64,000 nucleotides of DNA from Symbiodinium natans (Eukaryota; Sar; Dinophyceae; Suessiales; Symbiodiniaceae). A program made the translations under genes and the position numbers. The notes below the pieces were generated by a model that was not told where the DNA came from, made no database searches, and saw nothing but the letters and a program-made list of their open reading frames with translations. The stretch lies in NCBI GenBank assembly GCA_905221605.1, contig CAJNDS010000348.1, positions 78,501 to 142,500 on the forward strand, read 5' to 3'. This document shows, one piece after another, positions 10,918 to 21,341 of the stretch (positions are counted from its first letter, which is position 1; the number at the start of each line of letters is the position of its first letter).

Positions 10918-11545
10918 GCAGCGTCCTTCAAGAGCCACTTTTCTCGAAAAGCCACTTTTCTCGAAAAACCACTTTTCTCGAAAAGTGACTTTTCTCGTGG
11001 CGTGTGCGCGCGCCGCGTCCCTGAAAAGCCACTTTTCTCGAAAAGTGACTTTTCTCGCGGTGTTGGAGCGCGCCGCGTCCCTGAAAAAACCCTTTTCTCG
11101 AAAAGCCACTTTTCTCGAGAAGCCACTTTTTGCGAAAAGTAACTTTTTTCGTGGCGTTGGAGCACACAGCGTCCCTGAAAAATAGGTTTTCTCGAAAAAC
11201 CACTTTTTGCGAAAAGTAACTTTTTTCGTGGCGTTGGAGCACACAGCGTCCCTGAAAAATAGGTTTTCTCGAAAAACCACTTTTTGCGAAAAGTAACTTT
11301 TTTCGTGGCGTTGGAGCACACAGCGTCCCTGAAAAATAGGTTTTCTCGAAAAACCACTTTTTGCGAAAAGTAACTTTTCTCGTGGCGTTGGAGCGCGTGG
11401 CATCTCTGAAAAGCCACTTTTCTCGAAAAGCCACCTTTCTCGAAAAGCCACTTTGTGCGAAAAGTGACTTTTCTCGCGACGTTGGAGCGTGTCCGTGAAA
11501 AGCCACTTTTCCCAAAAAGCCACTTTTTGAAAAACTACTATTTGC
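10918..11545. repeat. Satellite array with 77-bp core unit
   Basis: Three near-identical 77-bp units start at 11167, 11244 and 11321, flanked by more diverged units. Each unit alternates CCACTTTT and AAAAGTGAC/AAAAGTAAC around CTCG or TGCG, so it can form short hairpins such as CACTTTT-CTCG-AAAAGTG. Open frames exist on both strands (minus translates to repeats like EKSHFSRKVAFREKWLF), but the high strand symmetry and repetition argue against a functional protein. Diverged units reappear at about 11660-11735. Confidence 0.9.
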
Positions 11546-11554
11546 GAAAAGTGA

Positions 11555-11650
11555 GGGTTCAGGGTTAAGGTTTAGGGTTTGGGGTTTCAGAAGGGTTTAG
11601 GGTTGAGGGTTAGTAGGGTTCAGGGTTTAGGGTTTCGTGTTGAGGGTTGG
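11555..11650 (+). repeat. Degenerate telomere-like (TTTAGGG) block
   Basis: Repeated GGTTTAGGG, GGTTCAGGG, GGTTGAGGG and GGTTAGTAGGG strings match degenerate copies of TTTAGGG, the dinoflagellate and plant type of telomere unit. The block is interstitial and lies inside the satellite array. Confidence 0.75.
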
Positions 11651-12059
11651 AGCGCGCGGTGTCTGCCAAAAGCCACTTTTCCCGAAAAGCCACTTTTCTT
11701 GAAAAGGCACCTTTTGCGAAAAGTGACTTTACTCATTGAAAGCCGGAAAAGGTAGTGTGTCCGTTGCGGGTGGATTGAGTTTGTGCACCCACTTCTCTCC
11801 TCTGTTCACAGGACTACTAAGTCAGCAATGTTAAGCTTGGAGATTCTAATTTATTGGGTTCGAGGTTTAGGGGGCTCTGAGGTAGTTAGTGAATCCCTAA
11901 TCGTCGAAGAATTTCGAGAGCCTAATGCTCTTAATCTTCGACAGCGACTCTGTCAGGCTGTGAACCCCGCTACTAAAATTCCACAATCCCCCGTGGGTGC
12001 CTTGCCGTGCCATCTCAGAGAAGCGGAAAAGGGAGGTGTAGAGGTTCTCTTGGTTGCTT

Positions 12060-12620
12060 CAATGGTGGGCGCCGTGTCACTTAGTGCCGACGCGTTGCAT
12101 GTTCTCGAGCACGCCGCTACGTGTTTGGCCCGCGCCGACGTGCGGCATTTGCGGAAGCGGTCGCTTGGGCGCGGATGACGGCACTGCGTAAGCCTGCGGG
12201 GGGCGTGCGGGGATAGCCACGCGCGGGCGACGTCTTCCGCCGCCTCGTGTCGCGTACACTCGCGCACCTTTGGGCGCCCGTATTCGACGCGGCCACGCGC
12301 CCCTTCCAGTATGCGCTCCAGGCCCGGGCCGGTTCTGACGCGCTGGCTGGCCAAGTCCGCGCAGCGCTGGAGCTCCACACGGATTGCACGCTCGTGTCCC
12401 TGGACGGCCGCAGCGCGTACGACACGATCTCGCGCGCATGGTTCCTCACCGCGCTCCGCGACGTCGCGCCGGAGCTCTTGCCTTTCGTGCGGCTGTTTTA
12501 CGGGCAGGCCTCCACCTATTGCTGGTGGGACTGCCATGGTCGCTGCTGCGAGATCCGCCGAGGGGAGGGCTGCGAGCAGGGGGACCCCCTCCCGGCCCTC
12601 CCTCGGCCAACACGGCGGTC
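12060..12620 (+). pseudogene. Reverse transcriptase finger/palm fragment, truncated
   Basis: The plus frame starting at 12247 reads ATRPFQYALQARAGSDALAG, then CTLVSLDGRSAYDTISRAWF (palm motif A region, D in SLDGRSAYD), LPFVRLFYGQASTYCWWD and RRGEGCEQGDPL. Just upstream a shifted frame carries MTALRKPAGGVRG. After QGDPL the family sequence is lost, so the catalytic YXDD box is missing. It lies opposite in strand to the other three fragments of this family. Confidence 0.8.
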
Positions 12621-12649
12621 TCCTGGCGGCCGCGTCCCGTTAGCAGCCA

Positions 12650-15600
12650 CACGAACGCCTCGTGTCTGCATCACGAAGCGCTCCCATCACACGCGTCAAT
12701 TTTTGGCGGCCTGCTTGCGAGGTCGCGAGGATTGTGACGGGGGCGGTCGTAGCAATGCCGTGGGCGTTTGCCCGGCCGCTGCAGCCAGCGCTGTGAGTTC
12801 CGCCTCCCCTCCCTCGGCCGCGCAAGTCAGCAACTCCCGTGCAGCCGTCGCCCAGGCAGGGGCCGGCACTGCACGCGCCGCGAATCGCAATCCCAAGGCT
12901 GCCGCCAACAATGCCCCAAGTAGCACACCTGCACACAGCCAGCCCCAGCAGTGCGAACAAGGCCCCCATCCGTGTGGGAAGTTTTTTGTTGGAAGTAACG
13001 CGGCGGCACGAACTCTAGTTTGGGACATCGAGATTGGTACGAGAGTGCCGAGCGTGGCTCATCTTGCGAAATCAACGGAAAGTGGCCGTACCGAAGTTGG
13101 CCATCCGGCGGGACCATGTAAAGGGCGAACGTCGTGGGTACTGAGGCCATTGAGGCCAATTGAGCCAAATTGAGGCCACTGAAGATGAAGTTTGGTGGAG
13201 CCGCCCACGAACAACCATGGATAAGAAAACAACCCGCAAGACTTCTGGGAGGAGACAGAAGTTGCTGTACCCCGCATCGGACCGCGCACAGTACCACCCA
13301 TGCCCATCACCGAATGGCCGGGACGCCCACCAAGTTCCGCCGAGGCGTCATCTGTGACGACAAGAGGCCAGCTAGCAGAAAGCAAAAACTCCTGCCATGA
13401 CGAATACAGCCGTCCTCTTGTCACTTGCATATGTGACATATGTGGCGGGGGTGCTTGTTAACAGCGGGGTCTATGGCAGCAAGGAACACTGACAAGGAAG
13501 TCTATACGATGTTGTGCTAGCGCTCAAAACCGACGTCAAGATCGGTGGGCCGATTTGAATGCTGGATCGATCCTTCTGATCCTTTAACCAAGCCTCATCC
13601 TTCTGCCTCCTTGCGCGTTGTTCTGTTCCAAGGAACGTGGGGCGTACTTTTGCCCGGTTCCCAGACGAATAATCGGGACATTGGACCGCCAAGCTCAAGC
13701 CGAACCTGAATCGACAAGTGAAGCGGTTCTTGCAACTGTCCCTCCACACAAGGCCCTGCACGGAAGGCTGGTATGTGCAACTAGAACCCCGTCCATGACG
13801 AAGCAAGCTTCCGCTGTGTCCAATGTCTCTTGCATGCAACAAATGGAAACTCATGTGAATCACACCCTGCACATCCCTGCACATCCCTGCACACTGGCCT
13901 TCACTAGCCACATTTCGTTCTCTCAGGCTTCGGGTGGCCAGGGGTCGCTCCCCGAAGTCACCAAAAAGACTCGGCAGCCCGCATCTTTTTCGTGCGGTGG
14001 CCGTAGCCTTTTGCAATCTGGGTCATCTCTGCTACTGAACCTTGCAGATCTGCTCAGTCTGGCAAGTTCATGTCATCGGTGTCCTGCATTGCTGGCATAG
14101 CTGAAAATTGCTGGAAAGCCTTCGACACGACAGTCTTCGAAGACACAGACAGAGCATCTTAGCCAGAGGTCGAGTCGGTGGAGTTCTTTGTCCCGGTCCA
14201 TCGTTTGCAGCGTTTCCGTGAACAGCTGGTTCATCTTCTGCGCAACTAAATTCAAATCCTCCCGGGCGCAGCTTTCTGCTTGTTGCATCTGGCCTGATGG
14301 CACATGCTCTCGTTTGACAATGCTCTGGTCCCCCAGCTTTGCTCCAAGCCGGCCCCAAGCACGATCGAAGTCGTCGGCACCCACCTTCCATTTCACAACT
14401 GCGCACATGTGCGCAAATTTGTGCAAGTTGCGTTGAACTTTTGCTTTCTACTTCCAGAGCTGCGCGAGCTCCAGTGCAATGCCTAAGCCCCGCACGCCGA
14501 GGCTAACGAGGCCATCCCGCAATCGATCCTGGCATGCTGTTGAGGAAAGGAAAGGAAAAAGGAAGGGAAAGGAAAGGAAAGAAAATGGTCAAAAAAGAGC
14601 CACGAAAAGAGCCCCAAGAGGAGTGCGAAGACACGGCGGCTTTGCCAGTTTCTTCCTTGGATCTACTGGCACCTCATCATCCAAGCGCTTGGGGGCGTTT
14701 TCTGCACGTAGATCCGCGCCTTGGCATGTTGCTTTGCTGTTATGTTCTATTTCAGCGTGACTGTGGCGTCGCCCTGCTTGGTGTTCAACGAACTGCGGTC
14801 ATGGTGGTCACGTGGGACTGTAAACAACTCGTAGTTAACATGTAGCAGGGAACCGGAGTTCGTAGCAAACGCTTGGGTTGGGTGCCCTACCACCCAAGAA
14901 CTTCTTCTCCTTGGAGACATTCGTGCAGTTTCCTCCGACTGCTACATCTGGTAAACCCACATCACCCAAAGCCCAATCTCAGCAAACGCCAATGCCATCA
15001 CGACCTTTCTGGCATCCCGGGATCTTCATGAACTCTTCCCAGTCGTATGCCTGCAACACCAGCTCAGCTATGCGGGGCTTTGTCTAACCCGTGCGCCATA
15101 CAATCATAAGCTGAAAAGTCACATATTCGCACATCGTTGTGCAGGATCATCCGGTGCCTTCTTGTCAGGACAGCAGGCCCAGTACTTCGCTGTCTCGTGG
15201 AAGACCGGTGGAAGCCGGTGGTGGACACACCTCGTCTGCAGCCGACAGTGAGGTTCAGCCGTCAGAGCATGTCAGAGTTGCAGCTAGCGACGAGTGGCTT
15301 GCCGTGCAAAAGATTGGAAAAGCAAACACTTGGTAAGCGAAGAACGCCGTTTGGTCTGCGCATCTTGGATCGAAGAACCTGCCCAGACGAAACCGACTGA
15401 GCCAGAGCCGCTATAGCCGCAAAAGCCAGCATTGACTTTGGAGCATTGACTTTGGCTCAGGCAGGGACTTGTTGCATCCAAAGTTCTTGCAGCGCACGTG
15501 CTCGGGCGGCCTCGGCACGACGTCGCCTCGGATCGACAAAATGCATCGGCAAAGAGCCGGAGCCCAAGTCAAAACATGTCAAACAAGGAGCTATGATAAG

Positions 15601-16250
15601 CTGGGTCAGGGGCCAGAAGTCATGGGGCCGATGGCGACCCGCCAAGCTCGATTCTCACTTCTTGTTGCGGACAGGCAAAAAGAAAACTCAGAACTGTTGC
15701 AGGAAACAGAACTCACTATGGCACACGCTATGGACTCCACAACTCTCCGCGGCTGCGTAAAGGAAGTCTGCTCCCCCTCTGGTTCTTCAATGCTATCCCT
15801 CTCATGCCCCGTGGGCGATCGTCTTCTGCAATTCCTGTGTAAGACATAGCTACAAGGTCTTGTGGCGAGCGCACGATCTTCTCACACTCGGGTTTGAAGT
15901 GCATCTGTGGGACTGACACGTAGTGACTCCCCTCTCTCTTTCTCTCGCAGTCTTTCTTGTGCTCCTCTTCTTCTATACGTACCATTGCTAGACATTTTCG
16001 AACGCGTAGCCGAGGCTAGTGATGCAGCGGAGCACGCCCGGGCAATGCGAAGGCATCAACCCCTCGATGAGGTGCTTACAGAGTCCGGATACTGCTCACG
16101 CTGGTAGTCGATTGCAGTAAAGCACACTGCGAGATGCCCACGCAAACCACATCAGCTGAGATGGAAGATCATCTACACCTGCCCTTGTCTCCGCCCTCAG
16201 GCACGCAACGATGGGCAACAGCAACACTTCTACCATTCTAGTCATCGCGC
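12650..16250. other. Region without a supported gene
   Basis: Many short open frames are present on both strands, but none shows a domain or convincing conserved motif. A purine-rich patch at 14540-14600 (GGAAAGGAAA type) is low complexity. A CATCCCTGCA triple repeat lies at about 13870-13892. Confidence 0.4.
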
Positions 16251-16252
16251 CC

Positions 16253-18475
16253 TCAGTACAAAGGCTTGATCGGCGTCTCAGCCCAGTAAGGCTTCACACG
16301 AGCCTGCCGATGCCACGTGACAAAGGCCGCTCAACGGATATAAGCTGGTGCAACGCACATGGCAAGCTGGCCTGAACAGCTACCATGCCTTTGATGGCCT
16401 CCTCTCCTGTACAACTGTCAGAGCGGCATACTGTAGCTGCTACTGTAGCTGAGTTCAGGGACCATCTGTATCATCAACACAGTCACACAGTCCTATTCGA
16501 ATGTCTGCCAGCTCGCCGCCTGTGTACTCCAGCCTGCGAGGGAGAAGTCTGAAGATGGCCAACCCGACGCAGCCACTTCGCTAAGAACCGAGCAGTTTGC
16601 GCGTCAGTGGCTGCAGGCTTACGTTCTGCGCCAAGCGCTTTGCGCGGCCAGCAGCCGTCGGGGCGCAAAGCCTAAGAGTGCAACAGCAAGCCAGCCTAGT
16701 GATCTTGGCTTGGAGTTTCATGTATTAAGCCTTGGGCTTTTAATGTTGATCACGAGTCCGACGCGTCTTGCTCATGAACTATAGCACTACTGGTAGGACC
16801 TGCTAGGAAGAGCCGACGTGCGCAGTGGGGCTGAGGATGCTCAGTTCCTGACGTGACCTTCTCGCAGATGTCTTTCATGTAGTCGGAAAACTCACTTTCC
16901 TCTTCCACCACCTCTGTTGGCTCTGATACCAGAGGCATGGGCGTTCTAAGTATGCTTGCAGGCGTCTTGCAGAGAGCTTCTACGGGTTTGGTCCCTTGAA
17001 GAACGAACAGCTGGAATCCCTGGACTGCTACATGCTCGATGCTATGCGGTGCTGTATCGAGAGGAAGGCTGGCACAAAAGTACCCTGGGTAAGGACGCAG
17101 CATCAGAGATGAGGCCCATCCTAAGGCAAGCATTTCGAGCACCTTCTCACGAGCATGGCATAACAAGCTGAGCTTTGAGCCTCTTTGCCTGCTCGGCAGA
17201 AATATTTTCAGCCTTCGCTGCAGCTGCACGGTGGCGGCATTTGTTGTGTGCGGAAATGAACATCTTCTCGCGTCTCAAGAATCTCGGCCAACCGGCCATA
17301 CAGAGCAATCGCTTGGCAAATGCAGGTCCGACCTGAGCAATCAGTGGCTGCCTAGCTGTCCTGGCCAGGGACGCTGACATGGCCTTTCGCGTCACAAAGG
17401 GCGCAAGAGCCGCAGGGCAGAAGCCCAACTTCACCTTTGAAGCAACAGACCGGCCCACACACGCCTACGATTTCCTTGCGACTCTGAATTCAGTCCCCCC
17501 CCCCCCCCCTGCGCCTCTGAACAAGTGAAACGCGCTGCGCTCGCAGCCAGAACCATGTCACCTTCGTCTGCACTGAAGATAAGGCACTTTGCATATGCTT
17601 GCAATATCAGCAGATCCAAAAAGAGTCGGGGCCCAAGCAGGCACAGAGCAGGCCGATACCACTGCCCATCGCAGAGCCCTGCCCACAAGCATCAGATAGT
17701 GCAGGGGCGGCAGTGCACTTGAAGAGAGTGGGGCATGTGTTGCCTGCGCCAGGCCGACCGTAAACTGTGGCAGGCTTTGGAACCAGAACAGGAATTTCAT
17801 GAAGCCGATCGCCGCCTGCATGTTGCCGCAGAATCCGCAGAGCGCATCCCACAGAGCGACTCCACTAAAGAGCCCGGCAGCGCCTTCCGGTCATCCCTCT
17901 CCGACATGGCCAAAGCATCAAAGAAATGCTTTGGGTCTCCGCCGGCCTCAGCCCAGAAAGCCCAGCAACCCCTATCGTACCTACACCTAAACCCCTCAGC
18001 GCATAAAACTGCTTCCCTCCACCCTGAGCAGCCCACACAGAACATGCTGCCCTCGGCACGCAAGACCACAATCCGAATATCCCGACCTGGACAAGGTCAG
18101 GAGACGTCCTACTTATGACTCCTCCACGTTGACCATCTTTGACGCCTCTACTTGGTACTATGACCGCCCAGCACACTATGACCTCATATTGGCAGACAGC
18201 CGAGCAGCGGTTGTGGAGCTCGCAGGTGGCGTCTTGGAGCGCTTGGGACATGGACTCGTTCAGCGCGTTGTTAGCCTCGGGCCTCCAACCAAGAGCAAGC
18301 AACTGTGCGCACAACATGCTGAACGACCCCTTTCTTTGTATGTCTTGCACTGGTTGTCTTCGGCCTCCATTCTCTACATGTCTTTATGACATGACAATTC
18401 GGCCTATTCAGCGTGATGTACGCAATGCCCTCGCCAAGCTCGAACAGGACATCCTTGTGGTGCCAGTTCTCCGAC
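16253..18475 (-). CDS. Enoyl-CoA hydratase/isomerase (crotonase) family, 14 traced exons
   Basis: Traced exons on minus: about 18475-18404, 18282-18194, 18086-18037, 17946-17744, 17678-17639, 17561-17515, 17434-17384, 17332-17297, 17212-17174, 16911-16853, 16671-16594, 16533-16489, 16414-16372 and 16303-16253 (stop TGA). The spliced product shows the crotonase order: GIAYITLNRPEANNALNE, IVVLRAEGSMFCAGGDPK (oxyanion-hole loop), LPQFTVGLAQGSAMGSGIG, CDMVLAASAARFTCSEVKLG, LCAPTAAG, ELADIR and a KPYWAE tail. Length is close to 300 residues, near the usual 260-300. Family members act on CoA thioesters, usually in fatty-acid or polyketide-like metabolism; the exact substrate is unknown. Ten of 13 introns are GC-AG, three GT-AG, 51-181 bp long. 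The start codon exon is not identified. Exon 17946-17744 is two bases out of frame (see findings), so this copy may be defective. The 17174/16911 and 16489/16414 joins are the least certain. Confidence 0.87.
17495..17509. repeat. Poly-C run (poly-G on coding strand) in an intron
   Basis: Fifteen C in a row lie 5 bases inside the GC donor of the intron 17435-17514 of the hydratase gene. Such a run is prone to length errors, but it is intronic and does not affect the frame. Confidence 0.9.
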
Positions 18476-19904
18476 CTGGCTCTCCGCTGATGTGAAGGAT
18501 ATGATCGGACATGAAAAAACAGTGGGAGAGCAAAGGGACGAGCCAGAGCGCCGAAGATACCGAGGCCGTTGCCAGCAGGTTGGCCGAATGTGTGGCACTG
18601 CAAAGGTTTCCCAGGACTGCTTGTCCACTACCTTCGTGGTGGGCACATACCTGAGGACATACACACAGAAGCGAATGTCCCTGGTCCCTCCCACGACGGA
18701 AAAAAAAAGTGCCTGTAGCCACTGAGATGGCCCTCACTGACTTGGGAGCCTTCCTCGTCAGCGCTCCAACAGCAAATGAGGCTTCTTAAGTAGAGAATGC
18801 GCAGATCGCTGCACCTGCTGCATCAGCTCGGCTTCCTTTGCTGCCAATGCCCGCTCGATCGTCTCCCAGTCCTGCCCACAACCCCTATTCAGAATTCACG
18901 CCTGCTCACAGATTTTCGCATGAGTCAAGCATGACAATGAGCCAACCTTCGTCTCCATTACCATGGCCGCTGCTTCGCCCGCGCCTTCTGATTCCACTTG
19001 CACGGCACACCCTCTTGCGCCCCTGCGCCCCCCAAGAACATGGGAAAGAGCTTCGCCAGAGCTTCGCTGAGGCTCTTTCGCGGCTCGTTTGCTGCGGCTG
19101 GCTTCGCGGCGAGCCGCAACTGTGGCTCTCAACCCTTGCTACTCTCTCACCTGCTGCACTAGTTTGTGTGTTTTTGACGTTCTTGCTTCCAGCGCCCTTG
19201 TATGTTGCTGCTTGACCCTTGCTGATGCTGCGCCTCTCCCACAAGATGAACCCTCTGAGAGCAAGGTTGGCCAAGGTGCAAAGGACCGTGAATGACAACA
19301 CTCACTCTGCGTGCTGATGCCTGCTGGCCCATCATCCTCGGCCGCGCGACTCTTCTTTTTGTCTGCATTAATGGGAACTGCACGTTAGCTGAGTGGCTTC
19401 AGGAATCAAGCACTTCGACTGAAGTCTCCTCCGAATTATCTGCTGACGCGATGTGAACAACTAACATGGTTCAAACTCTCTCTTTGCAAAAGTTGCAAAA
19501 GGTTGGCCGGGACCAATATGAACCTTCTCCGCAACACTTGGCTCTGGGGAAGCATTGCATAGGCTCTCTTGCACTTCAGCCGGCAGCGTCTGAGAGAGGT
19601 ATTGCCGATAGCCGCCAACATTCGGGCGACGCTCGCGCGCGACAGAGTTGACGACAGAGTATGGAGCATTAGCTGGCGATGACGCTCAGGCTCATCGTGC
19701 CATTTGGCACATCTCATCCGCCTCACGCAGCGCATGTTGGGTGAGCCATGTGAGCGCAAGATGCCTAATGGCGTAAGACAGCCGTCAATCAACTGCACTC
19801 CTTTTTTTTCACCACCTGCACTCCACATGATTTGTCGGCATCAGCCAGCGTCTTGCTGTCATCGCCATTTCTTCAGCAGGAGCCGGCTCAGTCACAAACG
19901 AGGA

Positions 19905-19966
19905 TACCTGGAAGTGGGGACCTCGAACCTGCAAGCCTCTTAATTACCGAGCCTCCTGAGCCGCAA
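19905..19966 (-). repeat. tRNA-derived SINE-like element
   Basis: On minus, CGGCTCAGGAGG (19963-19952) resembles a pol III A box and GGTTCGAGGTC (19929-19919) a B box, at tRNA-like spacing. A clean cloverleaf is not evident, so this is more likely a tRNA-derived repeat than a functional tRNA gene. Confidence 0.45.
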
Positions 19967-21284
19967 CCCTCACACCCTGCCTCACGTGAAATAGACGTTG
20001 AGGCTCTGAGCTCCGTGCCCACACGCATGGACCCATGCCCGTGCCAAGACTCCACGACGAAGCGCAAGAATTGCGCTTGCAACGGAGGGTCGAATCGCGT
20101 TTCAACCTGCGAAAGGAATGTTCCGGGTGCTCGCTGCCGTCTCAGAGCACAAAACACAGCTCAGAAATGCTAAGGAATCCTGCCTTGGACGAACAGTCGT
20201 GGCTGCCGCGTAGTGCCTCCGGCCTCAGCCAGCGTTCTACAGTGACACTTTGTGCTTTCTAAGTTAAAATACCTGTACAAGTTGGCATTTAATTTAGCAC
20301 TAGTTTGGTGTTGAATGGTCTTGCACAGGATCCGGCAAGCTGGAGAAGGAGCCATTGACGCTGTACTGGATCATGTAGGTTGTCACCCAGCTGTCCAGGC
20401 ACCTCTCACGAGCCCCTTGCCGAAGTGAAACTCCAAAGCGACACCTGGCTGCGGATGTCTCCGAGCCTGTTTTCCCGAGAGCCTCCCTGGACGTAGGCAC
20501 CGCCCACCCGTACCTGCCAGGGTTTTCCACAACAGGACACTAGATGTCGGCATGGCTTAGCGGCTTAGCGAAACAAATTCAAACATCACGACTTGGATGA
20601 TTGCACTATGCGAGCTGCATTCGCACTATGCAAGCAGTGCATACGCTGTCTGAAAGTTCTAGCCTAGGGCCTAGCCCTCTGTGCAGCTCAGCCACCTCTT
20701 CGCCCAGATCCAGCATCAGGAACTCGCCCGCTTGGGCCTCCCACACACTTTGTTTGAATCACTCGCATGGCGAGCGCAAGTGCTCCCGAGGTCGACTCGG
20801 TCACCCAACAACATGTTCATAGTCTGCGAACTATACCGACAATGGCAACTCGATGCTATAACTCCAAAAGCCGGTTGCGCAACGCTTGCAAAGTCGCTGG
20901 TTGTATTTCGCCAACGACGATACACAGTAGACTGCTCACACGTACATCGATGGGGGCAGTTTTAATGGGAGGACCCTGGACAGCCCCCAAAGCTCCGAAG
21001 ATCGTGGAAACCCGAAGAAAACTCCTAGTTCAAGAGCTCCGGATAATTTGTGTAGGTTTCAAGAAGGGGGTGTGCTGCAAGCTGCTGCGAGCTGTTGAAA
21101 GCTGCTGCAAGCTGCCAGGCATGGCTCCGTGAAGTTGCCCAGCTCTGTTCACAGGAGTTGCGCAGAGCTTTGGTGCCCAGCATGGCGGCCATGGCCATTG
21201 TGATCATGCTTGGTTTCTTCGGTATTGGTTTGATTCGGGTTGGGGAAAGAGAAAGTAGGAGAAACGTTCCACACTTCCACGCCG

Positions 21285-21341
21285 CTTGGAAAGAGAGAGA
21301 GAGAGAGAGGGAGACAGACAGAGAGAGAGAGAGAGAGAGCT
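21285..21341. repeat. GA microsatellite tract
   Basis: AGAGAG runs interrupted by GGGAGACAGACAG. Open frames across it translate only to Arg-Glu repeats and are not taken as a gene. Confidence 0.9.

Noticed and set aside
10928-11523. Long minus-strand frames through the satellite (195-350 codons)
   Set aside because: They are generated by the repeated 77-bp unit; several frames stay open at once and no domain other than the repeat is present.
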